A stretch of DNA of 64,000 bases, taken from contig CAKMJS010000054.1 of assembly GCA_927405585.1 (NCBI GenBank), positions 48,638 through 112,637 of the forward strand. The letters run 5' to 3'. The position numbers and the translations under genes are program-made. The notes under the pieces are model-generated. The model was not told the DNA's origin, did not search any database, and was given only the letters and a program-made list of their open reading frames with translations. Below, piece after piece: positions 46,888 through 55,858 of this stretch; within the stretch, counting starts at the first letter, position 1; each line of letters opens with the position of its first letter. The DNA comes from an uncultured Desulfosporosinus sp. Lineage in GTDB: Bacteria; Bacillota; Desulfitobacteriia; Desulfitobacteriales; Desulfitobacteriaceae.

Positions 46888-47799
46888 TTACTTAAACATT
46901 TCGATAATTTGTATCACTGCCGGTCCAATGACAATAATAAAAATGCTGGGAAAGACGAAAAAAACTAAAGGGATCATCATTTTCACAGGAGCCTTTTGGG
47001 CCTTTTCTTCTGCGCGTTGTCGCTGTTTTTGCCTTATCTGCTTAGCTTGATTGCGCAAAACACCACCGATAGATATCCCCAATTGATCCGCTTGGACTAG
47101 TGAAGCTACGACATTGCTGAGGTCTTCAGCGGGTTTGTTACGCTTCGCTAAGTCTCGTAAAGCCTCCCTTCGTGGGCGGCCCATTTTAATTTCTTGCAGA
47201 ACCCGCAGGAATTCTTCCGCCAAGGCGCCTTTTTGTTTCTCCACAACTTTAAGCACGGCAGCATCAAACCCCAGGCCAGCTTCCACACTGACGGTTAGTA
47301 AATCAAGAACATTTGGTAGCATACGTTGGATTTCTTTTTGCCTCTGTTTTGCTTTCGCCTTCAACCAAGAATTGGGAAATAAATATCCAATCAAGAAGCC
47401 AATAGACCCCATTTCAAAGCTTGTAAGAAGCCCAGAGTCCATAAATGTAAATGATACAAAAATGAGAAGTGAAAGTAGAACGCTCAGTGCATATTGTAAC
47501 CCTTTCCATTCAGCTTCTTCCCATTGACCAGATAATCCGGCAGCGCTTAGTTTCGCTGTCGTTTGTTCACGTTGTCCTTTAGAGGTCCATCGTGTTAGGA
47601 TACGGGCGAATTGTTGGAGCATCGGGCGCAACATCCGTTCGCTAAGCGGGCGAATATCTTCTTCGTCTGTGATTTCCCCCTGTCCAAGTGCCCGTAAAAT
47701 TCGTTCCTGGGTCTTAGTTTCTTGCTTACTGGAAAGAATCGCAAGCAGTGTAAAAGAAACGACGCCAAAGACACTCAATAAAATGAAGGATAATGCCAT
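46888..47799 (-). CDS. tadC: Tad pilus inner-membrane platform protein TadC
   Basis: A 303-residue type II secretion F-domain (T2SSF) membrane protein. Hydrophobic helices are near residues 1-20, 85-110, 115-140 and 275-300, with the conserved cytoplasmic segment LDLLTVSVEAGLGFDAAVLKV and the following EFLRVLQEIKMGRPRREALRDLA. With TadB it forms the platform in the membrane that works with the TadA ATPase to extrude Flp pilin. It is the last gene of the minus-strand tad operon. Confidence 0.92.
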   Translation of the reverse strand: MALSFILLSVFGVVSFTLLAILSSKQETKTQERILRALGQGEITDEEDIRPLSERMLRPMLQQFARILTRWTSKGQREQTTAKLSAAGLSGQWEEAEWKGLQYALSVLLSLLIFVSFTFMDSGLLTSFEMGSIGFLIGYLFPNSWLKAKAKQRQKEIQRMLPNVLDLLTVSVEAGLGFDAAVLKVVEKQKGALAEEFLRVLQEIKMGRPRREALRDLAKRNKPAEDLSNVVASLVQADQLGISIGGVLRNQAKQIRQKQRQRAEEKAQKAPVKMMIPLVFFVFPSIFIIVIGPAVIQIIEMFK

Positions 47800-47843
47800 A
47801 GCGCTCTCTCCTTTCCAGTTTAAAAACTTATCACGTATAGTGT

Positions 47844-48803
47844 CTAGATCTCGATTGTAATAATTTTTCTAATCATAATAAAGCCTATGAATTGGGAAAA
47901 AAGGCCTGCAGCAAGCATTGTCCAACCGATTGGATTGGTGAACAATACTGCAAGATAGCTTGGATTGAAAACGCTTAGGACAGCTGCTATGCCAAAGGGA
48001 AGGGCTGCGATAATATACCCGGACATTCGACCTTGTGCGGTGAGCGTTTTAATTTCTTGCTGGATACGAAGGCGATCCTGGATGGTAGCATGAATATTTA
48101 GCAGTACTTCAGCCAAATTTCCTCCTGCCTGACGCTGAATTAGCATAGCAGTTACGAGCAGATCTAAAACATCACTGCCAACCCGTTCTGATAAATGGAT
48201 CAAGGCTGTCTCGGTGGAGGTACCATAAGTCATTTCTCGCAGAGCCAGCTGGAATTCTCCTGATATAGGATTAGGCATTTCCTGACTGACCATTTCCATG
48301 GCTTGTAAGAGGCTAAAGCCTGATCGCAGGGAATTGGCCAAAACCATCAATGCATCTGCGAGTTGATTATCAAATTGGCGGCATTTCTTTTTTTGTGCAG
48401 ATCTTAACCATAATCGAGGAAGTACACCGCCAACGATGGATAACAACATTCCAGCGTAGAACTTTTGAGTGAGCATAAGGCCAATGAGGAAAAAGAGAAA
48501 GGTTAAAAACCCTTGGAGAACCAAAAATTCCCCTCCTTTGAGTGGAATATTTCCACGGATCAGTTCTATGTCTAAACCTTCGCTCCAACGACGTGGTGTG
48601 AGACGACCTAATAGTACAAGGAGGTGTTTTAGATCTCTTCTATCTGTCCCTTTTTTTATGGGAGTTCTCAACGCTGTGAACCGTTGAAGTTTCGCTTCGA
48701 GAGTTTCTTCGCGTCTTGCTAGTGCAAGAATTAACACATAAACCGTTAAAAACGTGGCGACTACTGAAATGAGTATGATCATTTGAGACATGCCACTACT
48801 CAT
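47844..48803 (-). CDS. tadB: Tad pilus inner-membrane platform protein TadB
   Basis: A 319-residue T2SSF-domain protein with N-terminal helix (8-28), helices around 90-130, and a C-terminal pair. The cytoplasmic segment DALMVLANSLRSGFSLLQAMEMV with GEFQLALREMTYGTSTETALIHL matches TadB. It sits directly behind the tadA gene, in the usual tadA-tadB-tadC order. Confidence 0.92.
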   Translation of the reverse strand: MSSGMSQMIILISVVATFLTVYVLILALARREETLEAKLQRFTALRTPIKKGTDRRDLKHLLVLLGRLTPRRWSEGLDIELIRGNIPLKGGEFLVLQGFLTFLFFLIGLMLTQKFYAGMLLSIVGGVLPRLWLRSAQKKKCRQFDNQLADALMVLANSLRSGFSLLQAMEMVSQEMPNPISGEFQLALREMTYGTSTETALIHLSERVGSDVLDLLVTAMLIQRQAGGNLAEVLLNIHATIQDRLRIQQEIKTLTAQGRMSGYIIAALPFGIAAVLSVFNPSYLAVLFTNPIGWTMLAAGLFSQFIGFIMIRKIITIEI

Positions 48804-48841
48804 ACTCGCCCTCCTTCAAATTGATCATAATTGAGAGTTTT

Positions 48842-50191
48842 CTAATTTGAAAATATGTCGTCGGCGAGAATTTGCCCAGATGCAATCAGTTTTTCCATAA
48901 AATGTGGTCGAATTCCTGTAGCACGGAAATGCCCTTGAACCTTACCATGCTTGTCAATTCCCGTTTGTTCGAAACGGTAAAGGTCTTGAAGTACAATCAC
49001 ATCTCCCTCCATACTTAGAACTTCGGTTATATGCGTTATTTTTCGACTCCCGTCTCTCAATCGACTCTGCTGTACAATGACATCAAGCGCACTGGAAATC
49101 TGTTCGCGTATTGCCCGAACGGGCAGATCCATCCCAGCCATTAAAACCATTGTTTCTAAGCGGGAAAGCATATCTCGCGGAGTATTAGCGTGTCCAGTGG
49201 TTAGTGAACCATCATGACCGGTATTCATAGCCTGAAGCATATCAAGGGCTTCTCCACTGCGCACTTCGCCCACAATGATGCGTTCAGGCCTCATCCGTAG
49301 CGCATTACGTACAAGGTCCCGGATCATAATTGCCCCTTTACCCTCAATGTTTGGTGGGCGAGTTTCTAGAGTAACGACGTGGGTTTGGCGGAGTTGAAGT
49401 TCAGCTGCATCTTCAATGGTGATAATGCGTTCATCCTCCGGAATGAAGGCAGAGATTACACCGAGGGTTGTTGTTTTACCTGAACCCGTTCCTCCAGAGA
49501 CAATAATATTTAATCGAGCTTTGACGCAAGCATTGATGAACTCCGCCATCTCCTTCGTCAAAGTCCCAAAGCTCACAAGGTCCTCCATACCAAAGGGAAC
49601 CTTAGAAAACTTTCGAATAGTAAGAATTGGCCCATTTAAGGAGAGCGGAGGAATGATCGCATTAACCCTGGAACCATCGGGTAAACGAGCATCAACCATC
49701 GGCTGACTCTCATCAATCCGCCGACCTAAAGGGGCAACAATCTTTTCTATAATATGCAAAACATGAGCATCATCGTAAAACGAAACCCCCGTCAGTTCAA
49801 GTTTTCCTTTTCGTTCAGCATAAACTTGGTGAGGTCCGTTAACCATGATTTCTGTGACGTTTGAATCTTGCAGAAGTGGTTCAATCGGTCCGAATCCTAA
49901 GATCTCATCCATAACCTGTTGCACTAAGCGCAGGCGTTCCATGCGAGGGGGAGTTAACCCCAACGTATCTGCACGCACATCGAGTGTATACTCGATAATT
50001 GGATGCAATGTCTCAGAAGTGAGATCTTGAGTGTTAATCTTATCTAAAGCTTTGATAACTTCATGATGCACAGTGCTTTTAAACTCACGCCAAGGGTCAA
50101 TATGTGGAATTGGACGAACTGTTCGAAGCTCACTCCTAGACTCCTCATGAGGTTGAATCTTCTCTTTTTCTAAGCGTTTAAGCAACGACAT
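48842..50191 (-). CDS. tadA: Tad pilus assembly ATPase TadA/CpaF
   Basis: A 449-residue secretion ATPase of the CpaF type. The helical N-terminal part is followed by the ATPase core with [19 protein letters not shown], Walker [11 protein letters not shown] near 235, the Asp box and [34 protein letters not shown] (read in parts), and a final [11 protein letters not shown]. It powers pilus extension in the cytoplasm as a hexamer. Length is typical. It follows the cpaE-type gene by 13 bases. Confidence 0.95.
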   Translation of the reverse strand: MSLLKRLEKEKIQPHEESRSELRTVRPIPHIDPWREFKSTVHHEVIKALDKINTQDLTSETLHPIIEYTLDVRADTLGLTPPRMERLRLVQQVMDEILGFGPIEPLLQDSNVTEIMVNGPHQVYAERKGKLELTGVSFYDDAHVLHIIEKIVAPLGRRIDESQPMVDARLPDGSRVNAIIPPLSLNGPILTIRKFSKVPFGMEDLVSFGTLTKEMAEFINACVKARLNIIVSGGTGSGKTTTLGVISAFIPEDERIITIEDAAELQLRQTHVVTLETRPPNIEGKGAIMIRDLVRNALRMRPERIIVGEVRSGEALDMLQAMNTGHDGSLTTGHANTPRDMLSRLETMVLMAGMDLPVRAIREQISSALDVIVQQSRLRDGSRKITHITEVLSMEGDVIVLQDLYRFEQTGIDKHGKVQGHFRATGIRPHFMEKLIASGQILADDIFSN

Positions 50192-50204
50192 TGCTCATAC
50201 CTCC

Positions 50205-51446
50205 CTAAAATCCGAACACTCTACGTAGCCCCTTAAAAGGACTTATACTTCCTCGTCCTTGATCTTTAAGTGCGAGTTTTGTCTGGACGATTTCCGATGA
50301 AATTAGTTTTCCAGCCATGGTTCGAATTGCTTCGGAAGCCTTACTTTGAGGGTAGGATGTTACAAAAGGAACACCTTGATTAAGCGCGGCTACAAGTGCT
50401 CGCCCATCGCTCGGAATTTCATAGCTAATTTTATGATTAAGACTCTTTTCTACTTCTCGGGGGTCCATCCCCATTTCTTTACTGGTGCGGTTAAGAACGA
50501 CCTGGACTTTAGAAGTGTGATGAAGCCCTTCGATTACTTCAAGGCTAAGTTTAGCATTTTTTAAGGTTGGAACATCCATCGCCACGACAAGCCAAATTTG
50601 AGTTGCTATATCGAAGGTCGCGAGACTCACTTCTTCAAACCGACTGACATTATCACAAATAATAAAATCAAATTTTGACCGAACTTCGCTTAGGATTTGT
50701 TCTACATGTGAAGCTGTGACCAATTCAGCATATTCTGGGCGAGTAGGGGCAGCCAACACTTGAAGGCCGGATGAATGAGTCAAAAAGTAAGACTGGATCT
50801 CTGAATACTCGATAGGTCCAGATTCAGTTAAATCAGCAATCGATCGCTTGGGAACAAGGTTTAAAAAAACTGCCACATCTCCAAATTGCAGATTAAGGTC
50901 AATTAAGAGGACCTTCCATTTCCCGGTACTTGCCAATTGAACTGCAAGATTAGTGGCTAAAGTCGTTTTTCCAACGCCACCCTTGGTACTGAAAAATGAG
51001 ATAATTTCACCATTTCTCTTTATAGGATCAACAGTCACCTTGGGCTGTTCTCCCATAGCTTCTTTTTTCTGTCGATCCATATCATAGACCTTAGCAACGA
51101 CACTAGCCAGCTCGTCACCGCTAAAGGGCTTGACAATATATTCTCTAGCTCCAGCCATCATAGCCCTACGCAAATAAGCTTGCTCCCCTTGCACCGACAT
51201 GATTATCACCGAACATCCTGGAACGCGTTGGGCAATAAGCTCAGTTGCCCGAATTCCATCCATTTCGGGCATATTTATATCCATTAGAATAATGTCCGGC
51301 CGTTTCTCTTCAGCAAACCGTATAGCTTCGGAACCGGATCCTACTTCGCCCACCACTTCTATATCGTCTTCGAATTGTAGAAGACGCCGGATACTTTCCC
51401 TAGTGTCACTGATATCGTCTACAATTAACACGCTAATGCGTTTCAT
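50205..51446 (-). CDS. CpaE/TadZ-type receiver-ATPase
   Basis: A 413-residue fusion: receiver domain 1-120 with an intact phosphoacceptor D56 (IILMDINMPEMDG), then a MinD/ParA-like ATPase with FFSTKGGVGKTTLATNLAVQL (deviant Walker A) near 150-170. CpaE/TadZ proteins sit at a cell pole and position Tad pilus assembly. In many relatives the receiver is degenerate; here the acidic pocket (D10, D11) and D56 are present. The tail is basic. It lies between cpaB and tadA in the operon. Confidence 0.92.
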   Translation of the reverse strand: MKRISVLIVDDISDTRESIRRLLQFEDDIEVVGEVGSGSEAIRFAEEKRPDIILMDINMPEMDGIRATELIAQRVPGCSVIIMSVQGEQAYLRRAMMAGAREYIVKPFSGDELASVVAKVYDMDRQKKEAMGEQPKVTVDPIKRNGEIISFFSTKGGVGKTTLATNLAVQLASTGKWKVLLIDLNLQFGDVAVFLNLVPKRSIADLTESGPIEYSEIQSYFLTHSSGLQVLAAPTRPEYAELVTASHVEQILSEVRSKFDFIICDNVSRFEEVSLATFDIATQIWLVVAMDVPTLKNAKLSLEVIEGLHHTSKVQVVLNRTSKEMGMDPREVEKSLNHKISYEIPSDGRALVAALNQGVPFVTSYPQSKASEAIRTMAGKLISSEIVQTKLALKDQGRGSISPFKGLRRVFGF

Positions 51447-51458
51447 GGTTTACCCTCC

Positions 51459-52220
51459 TTACTTAAATTGGTTAAAATAGTTGGTATCCAAAAACACATT
51501 CCCGCTAATCGGAGGATCTTGCCTAATTTCGGAATTTGCTGGATTACGCAATAGTAAACGTAGACTTCCTTTTTCACTGCCGAGTGTGACTGCCATGGCT
51601 TGTGGTACACTAAGCGCTACTGTGTGAGATTTCGTTTCTGCCTTCGTTTTATCTCCACTAAAACTTTCCCCCACACTTAATACTAAAACGTCTTGCGCTG
51701 CCAGAGAAGTCACAGTCACAGGCTGTAAATTCGTTGATGAATCCTTAATATCTATTGTTACGAGGATATCGACGTGATCGCCTGGCTTTAGTGCATAGCC
51801 GACTCCACTGACTAAACCAATTGGAATCGCGACTGCCCTTTTTCCGTCGGGGACTGTGAGAGCGGTTGTACTGCCTGTGATAACCCCAGGATCTGAATTC
51901 TCAGAAGTTTGACGTTCTAGCATAGAGCTAACAATCAAATCTCCAACCGAAAGATTCAATAAAGCCACTGACCCGACAACGTTTTGGATCGTTGAATAAC
52001 CGCCTCGTGGGTATCCTTGTGTCGGAACATCTTTAACCTCTAACTGGCTAGCCACAATGATTGAACGAGCAGGAATATTCACCTTTACGACAACCAAAGG
52101 CTTGAGTGATGTGGTTGTATTCTTCGTCGCTCCATTCAGATAGATATACATTGATCCGGCCGCGAGTAGCCCACATATCATTGCCAGAAGGAAATATCCT
52201 TTACGCTGCATCTTACTCAC
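51459..52220 (-). CDS. cpaB: Flp pilus assembly protein CpaB/RcpC
   Basis: A 253-residue protein: one N-terminal membrane helix (about 9-27), then a SAF domain (VVVKVNIPARSIIVASQLEV) and RcpC/CpaB-type C-terminal region with LKPGDHVDILVTID. Members of the family are periplasmic or wall-side components of Tad systems. In this Gram-positive-type cell the role would be in the wall zone. It precedes the cpaE-like gene. Confidence 0.9.
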   Translation of the reverse strand: MSKMQRKGYFLLAMICGLLAAGSMYIYLNGATKNTTTSLKPLVVVKVNIPARSIIVASQLEVKDVPTQGYPRGGYSTIQNVVGSVALLNLSVGDLIVSSMLERQTSENSDPGVITGSTTALTVPDGKRAVAIPIGLVSGVGYALKPGDHVDILVTIDIKDSSTNLQPVTVTSLAAQDVLVLSVGESFSGDKTKAETKSHTVALSVPQAMAVTLGSEKGSLRLLLRNPANSEIRQDPPISGNVFLDTNYFNQFK

Positions 52221-52301
52221 CCTTCAGTTTTATAATATTATTCTTGTTCTACTATGCGATAAAAAGTTTTGAGTTGAGTTTATGGCTACGGACAGATGTG
52301 T

Positions 52302-53348
52302 TTAATTTGCAACGAGCTTTGGTGTATATAAGCCGAAATCATTACTCGCTTCTCCATTCTCCATATCCTGTTCTGTCTGTAATAGCTCCGCAAGGCTAGT
52401 CGATGCCTGTCCATTTGAGGCGAGTGTTCGAATAAACCAACCAGTTACAACAGATTGATTACCGTTTCCGGCAACACCTTCCAGAAAAAATGCCGCAAAT
52501 CCAACTATTTGCACAGTATGGATCGAGTAACCACTTTCAGAAATTATTTTAACAATAGGAATATACACAATTTGAGGGGCATTCCTATCAAAGTAGTCAA
52601 TTGTATTCTTAGGCACACGCGTGTCACTATTTAGGCGAGTGTTAATTCCGTCTGCTGTAGGTCCACTCATATTTCCATGCTTTACGTCCAGAACCTGTCC
52701 AACTCGTAACGTTCCATCATATCCATTGGCCAAATCATATTCATAAGTGTTGGCACCGGAACCACTGAGTTCCAAAGCACCGTACCATCCAGAATTTCCT
52801 GACGTATCTTCTACTTTTCTTGCACTATTATTCTTATCGTCATCAAGGTACCAATCAGAGGTTCCTGACCCTCCTCCAGATTTAAGAACATACTTTTCTC
52901 CAAATTCAAACTCTTGTTCTTGGATGCTAAGCGGAACGGCTCCAGACATTCCATCCGGTGGAACCATCATAGCCTTGGCAGAAACTGAAATCTGTTCCTC
53001 AGTAATCCCAAAAATTCTTGCGAAGTAGGTGGGCGCTTGTTGGGTTGCTTGTACAATAATTATGGCGTTATTCGCCTCGAAGGAAACTGTAACCGCAGGC
53101 AAACCATTTCGGGTGGCATAATCAATGGCTTTTTCCTCTGCTTTGCTGCGATCGGTTGGAAGTTCCTGCACGCCAGCTAGGGCTGCTGCATCTACTGAAT
53201 TCTGAAGATGGGCTTTTTGGGCATACAATAGACCGACATCTGTTACGATTGCACAGAAACCAAGCAGGACTGTTAATGACAGAACAACGAGTACTACAAC
53301 ACTCCCTCGTTCTTGAGAATGATTTAATTTTATCTGAACCATGACCAT
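52302..53348 (-). CDS. TadG-like pilus-associated protein
   Basis: A 348-residue protein with the Tad N-terminal domain (ERGSVVVLVVLSLTVLLGFCAIVTDVGLLYAQKAHLQNSVDAAALAG, seen in parts) — a type IV-like membrane helix followed by the A-A-L-A-G signature. The rest is a soluble extracellular domain with Asp/Asn/Gly-rich loops, about 300 residues. It is likely a pseudopilin- or adhesin-like pilus component. It follows tadE by 33 bases and precedes cpaB by 81 bases. Confidence 0.85.
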   Translation of the reverse strand: MVMVQIKLNHSQERGSVVVLVVLSLTVLLGFCAIVTDVGLLYAQKAHLQNSVDAAALAGVQELPTDRSKAEEKAIDYATRNGLPAVTVSFEANNAIIIVQATQQAPTYFARIFGITEEQISVSAKAMMVPPDGMSGAVPLSIQEQEFEFGEKYVLKSGGGSGTSDWYLDDDKNNSARKVEDTSGNSGWYGALELSGSGANTYEYDLANGYDGTLRVGQVLDVKHGNMSGPTADGINTRLNSDTRVPKNTIDYFDRNAPQIVYIPIVKIISESGYSIHTVQIVGFAAFFLEGVAGNGNQSVVTGWFIRTLASNGQASTSLAELLQTEQDMENGEASNDFGLYTPKLVAN

Positions 53349-53381
53349 CCCTCCGTCTTTCAGCTGGACTCTAGAACTTTT

Positions 53382-53786
53382 TTATTCTAAGCGCATAGTG
53401 ATGTTTGCACTCACGACTACCGGATTGGGTATTACATTGCTGATGAGAGGTATAATTAATTGAACTGGATAACTGACTTGAACCGTCACCCCTTGACCAG
53501 ATATCCGTAGCGCTTGAGTCGGTGTAATGTTGATCGAAAGATTCGCCAGATCGAGAGAAGTTGTTGCATTATTGATAGAGTTTCTAATATCGTCGTCTGA
53601 TCCTCCTATAGTTGCAACTCGCCCCCCCTCTCTAGCCGCATTGTTAACAGATACATAAGCATAACCTATACGCCCCATCTCCATCACACCAAAAAGCAAC
53701 AATAAGAAAAGAGGTAAGACTAGCGCCATTTCCACTAAAGCTTGACCATGTTCACCTTTCCGGAGTCTGCGAATTATGGACCTCAT
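53382..53786 (-). CDS. TadE-like minor pilin
   Basis: A 134-residue TadE-like protein: GEHGQALVEMALVLPLFLLLL is the prepilin-like N-terminal segment, followed by a membrane helix and VNNAAREGGRVATIGG, the family signature. A short beta-rich C-terminal domain is outside. TadE-type pseudopilins are minor pilus parts, processed by the prepilin peptidase. Its start codon overlaps the stop of the peptidase gene by 4 bases. Confidence 0.9.
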   Translation of the reverse strand: MRSIIRRLRKGEHGQALVEMALVLPLFLLLLFGVMEMGRIGYAYVSVNNAAREGGRVATIGGSDDDIRNSINNATTSLDLANLSINITPTQALRISGQGVTVQVSYPVQLIIPLISNVIPNPVVVSANITMRLE

Positions 53787-54304
53787 GTACCTCCCCCTCC
53801 TAAAGGTATAAACAAAGCAATCAGTGTCCCTAAGACAATTGCGATTCCGTAGGGAAATTTATCTTTGCGAGCGTCGTTTATGGCACCACTAAAACTCTGT
53901 GTTTTTTTTAGCAATGGGAAAAAGAGCAAGAAGTGCTTCAGAGTATTTCCCAGAGTTTTACGACGAGCAAGCAGTATGGCTGAGATGAGACCACCAATGA
54001 CAGCTCCATATAGAAAACTGGCCAATACAAAGGAAGCACCTCCAAAAGCTCCTATCACCGCTAGTAACTTAACATCCCCTGCACCCATCCCCCCCATGAA
54101 ATAAGGTAAAAGGAGTAATGCAAAACCTATAGTCGCACCCAAAAGACTGCTTGTGAACCCAGAGATTCCACCTTGCAACGTATGAATCAAGAGTGCGGTG
54201 AAAAAGGCAGGGACGAGCAATTTATTATAAATTTTATTCTCGCGCCAATCTGTGAATGCAGCAACGCCTATTGTCAATCCCAAAGCAACCTCAGTCACTC
54301 CCAT
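53783..54304 (-). CDS. A24 prepilin peptidase (CpaA/TadV)
   Basis: A 173-residue membrane peptidase with about five helices. The catalytic aspartates are visible: the first in AAFTDWRENKIYNK and the second in the GGMGAGDVKLLAVIGAFGG motif (GxGD). It cleaves the leader of Flp prepilin and of TadE-type pseudopilins. Length is normal for the short TadV/CpaA type that lacks the methylase domain. It follows flp, across a hairpin, and overlaps tadE by 4 bases. Confidence 0.93.
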   Translation of the reverse strand: MGVTEVALGLTIGVAAFTDWRENKIYNKLLVPAFFTALLIHTLQGGISGFTSSLLGATIGFALLLLPYFMGGMGAGDVKLLAVIGAFGGASFVLASFLYGAVIGGLISAILLARRKTLGNTLKHFLLFFPLLKKTQSFSGAINDARKDKFPYGIAIVLGTLIALFIPLGGGGT

Positions 54305-54320
54305 AACGGTTCCCCCTTTG

Positions 54321-54358
54321 AGTAAAGAACCCTACTGCGGTCAGTAGGGTTCTTTACT
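54321..54358 (-). terminator. Hairpin between flp and prepilin peptidase
   Basis: A 17-bp perfect stem (54321-54337 and 54342-54358) with a CGGT loop. On the minus strand the stem is followed by CAAAGGGGG rather than T's, so it is a leaky terminator, an mRNA-processing or stability element. Consistent with the pilin being made in excess over the assembly proteins. Confidence 0.7.
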
Positions 54359-54399
54359 TGATTATGAAATTTTTCATTTTAATAGCACTTCTGATAATC

Positions 54400-54561
54400 T
54401 TATATTTTTCCTGCTATACTCGTAAATAATAATGCAAGCTCATCACCAACTGTTACAAGCGTTACTATTGCAATGACAGCTACTAGAGCGATAATCAATC
54501 CATACTCGACCATGCCTTGCCCTTCTTCATCCACAAGAAGTCCCTTAAGCTTTGCTTTCAT
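54400..54561 (-). CDS. flp: Flp-type major pilin
   Basis: A 53-residue prepilin: short basic/acidic leader MKAKLKGLLVDEEGQGMVEYG, in which cleavage should be after Gly at position 14 or near the GQGMVEYG signature, and one hydrophobic helix GLIIALVAVIAIVTLVTVG, then a short C-terminus ending in GKI. This is the structural subunit of the Tad pilus. The ribosome site GAAGGAGGG is very strong. First gene of the tad operon, with a candidate TATAAT on the minus strand at 54611-54616. Size is typical. Confidence 0.9.
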   Translation of the reverse strand: MKAKLKGLLVDEEGQGMVEYGLIIALVAVIAIVTLVTVGDELALLFTSIAGKI

Positions 54562-54870
54562 ATAAATACCCTCCTTCTTTTTCTGGTAACCCAGTGTGCT
54601 TTATTAATTCATTATAGACCGAAGTCGTTATAACAAATATAAGGCTATAGTCACAATAGAAGGCGTAATAGTCCTAGTCTTAGTCCTATCTTTAAGCACT
54701 TTTCAAAATAAAGATTGATTTAAATTTTAATTAACGAATTGTTATCAGGGTTATAGTTTATGGTAAAAAATAAATCAGATAGGGCCAGAGTGGCCCTATC
54801 TGATTTATTTTGTAACTTAATTTACAAGTTTACCTCTAAGTCCGTTCTCCATATTTATCCTATACTATAA
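54562..54870. other. Intergenic region upstream of flp
   Basis: About 300 bases. It holds a candidate -10 (TATAAT on the minus strand at 54611-54616) for flp, and the hairpin at 54768-54810. Otherwise AT-rich with no gene seen. Confidence 0.5.
54768..54810. terminator. Terminator hairpin, bidirectional
   Basis: A perfect 20-bp stem (54768-54787 and 54791-54810) with a GAG loop. On the minus strand it is followed by T-rich sequence. It ends the transcript of 54871-55122, upstream of the flp promoter region. Confidence 0.85.
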
Positions 54871-55122
54871 CTACTGAAGTGTCAAAAGACAGCTCTGTAA
54901 AAAAACTGGGGCATGCTCGCTATGAACCGCCATGACTTGATCACGCTCTGGACTGAGGGGGATAAAGATCACAACGATCTCCTTCAAGTCATATATCCTA
55001 TCACCAGAAGACTGGCATATCAGATATCCGTTCTGTTTGAATAATGCCTCAAGTTTCTGCATACCCTGGATACGCTCTGGTATCGTCGCTATATTGAGAT
55101 GATTCAATTGGTTTTCCTCCAT
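54871..55122 (-). CDS. Unrecognised small protein
   Basis: An 83-residue protein with no family I can name. It starts with ATG preceded by AAGGAGAG. The composition is mixed; a central beta-rich segment (DLKEIVVIFIPLSPERD) follows a helical N-terminus. One cysteine pair (38 and 78) is widely separated. It lies between the Tad locus and the zinc-ribbon gene, and has its own terminator, so it is likely a single-gene unit. Confidence 0.6.
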   Translation of the reverse strand: MEENQLNHLNIATIPERIQGMQKLEALFKQNGYLICQSSGDRIYDLKEIVVIFIPLSPERDQVMAVHSEHAPVFLQSCLLTLQ

Positions 55123-55337
55123 CTCTCCTTATTCTTGCGAATAACTGTCTGCTTATTATTATGCGTTATATCCGTACTTTATTTATAACTGTCGAGTAGT
55201 ATTTCTATCTTCCAAATGTTATAGAATCCAACAACCTAAAACCCAAGATATTACAGTTACTCTTAAAATTATTTCTTTTTATTTACATATTTTGGTGTGT
55301 AATTTGGCATAAATTAGATATAAATCCCTATTGACAT

Positions 55338-55366
55338 TTGACATATAGTGGTTTATTAGATATACT
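55338..55366 (+). promoter_or_regulatory. Sigma-A promoter of zinc-ribbon gene
   Basis: TTGACA at 55338-55343, a 17-base spacer and TATACT at 55361-55366. Start would be near 55373, giving an untranslated leader of about 110 bases with a hairpin (ATGGGAAG/CTTCCCAT at 55423-55430 and 55442-55449). Confidence 0.78.
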
Positions 55367-55481
55367 GAAACAAACTCGTAAGTACTTGTGGATATGAACA
55401 GACCTTCTCGATTGCTTAGGCTATGGGAAGATTTTTCTGAACTTCCCATGTAGCGGGTAATAAAATTGCGGAGGTTTTTAA

Positions 55482-55793
55482 ATGTTTAACGACAAAGTTT
55501 TAGGTTGTAAAGATTGTGGTCGTGAGTTTGAATTTACTGCATCTGAACAAGAGTTCTATGCCGAAAAAGGTTTTACCAATGAGCCTGGACGTTGCCCAGA
55601 ATGTCGCGCTGCTAGAAAAGAACAAACTAGAAATAGCGGCGGTGGTGGCGGATATTCCCGTCAACCACGTGAAATGTTCCCTGCCATTTGCGCTACTTGT
55701 GGAAAGGAAACCACAGTACCTTTCCAACCTTCTGGTGATAAACCAGTATATTGCCGTGATTGCTACCAACCTCGCGCACGTAGCAATTGGTAA
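55482..55793 (+). CDS. Zinc-ribbon domain protein
   Basis: A 103-residue protein with two zinc ribbons: CKDCGREFEF ... CPECRAARK in the N-terminal half, and CATCGKETTVPF ... YCRDCYQP in the C-terminal half, each a CxxC/CxxC pair. A glycine-rich linker (GGGGGYSR) joins them. The type is common in anaerobic Firmicutes and some are abundant and stress-linked; the function is not defined. The ATG follows GCGGAGG. A strong promoter with a long, structured leader and a perfect terminator form a compact single-gene unit. Confidence 0.88.
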   Translation: MFNDKVLGCKDCGREFEFTASEQEFYAEKGFTNEPGRCPECRAARKEQTRNSGGGGGYSRQPREMFPAICATCGKETTVPFQPSGDKPVYCRDCYQPRARSNW

Positions 55794-55808
55794 ACTGCTG
55801 CTCATAGT

Positions 55809-55848
55809 AAAACCTTCCAAGGCATATTGCCTTGGAAGGTTTTTTTTA
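55809..55848. terminator. Strong intrinsic terminator
   Basis: A 16-bp stem (55809-55824 and 55828-55843) with a three-base loop, followed by a run of T. It ends the zinc-ribbon transcript and may also serve the minus-strand VanW gene. Confidence 0.92.
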
Positions 55849-55858
55849 TTACAAATTT

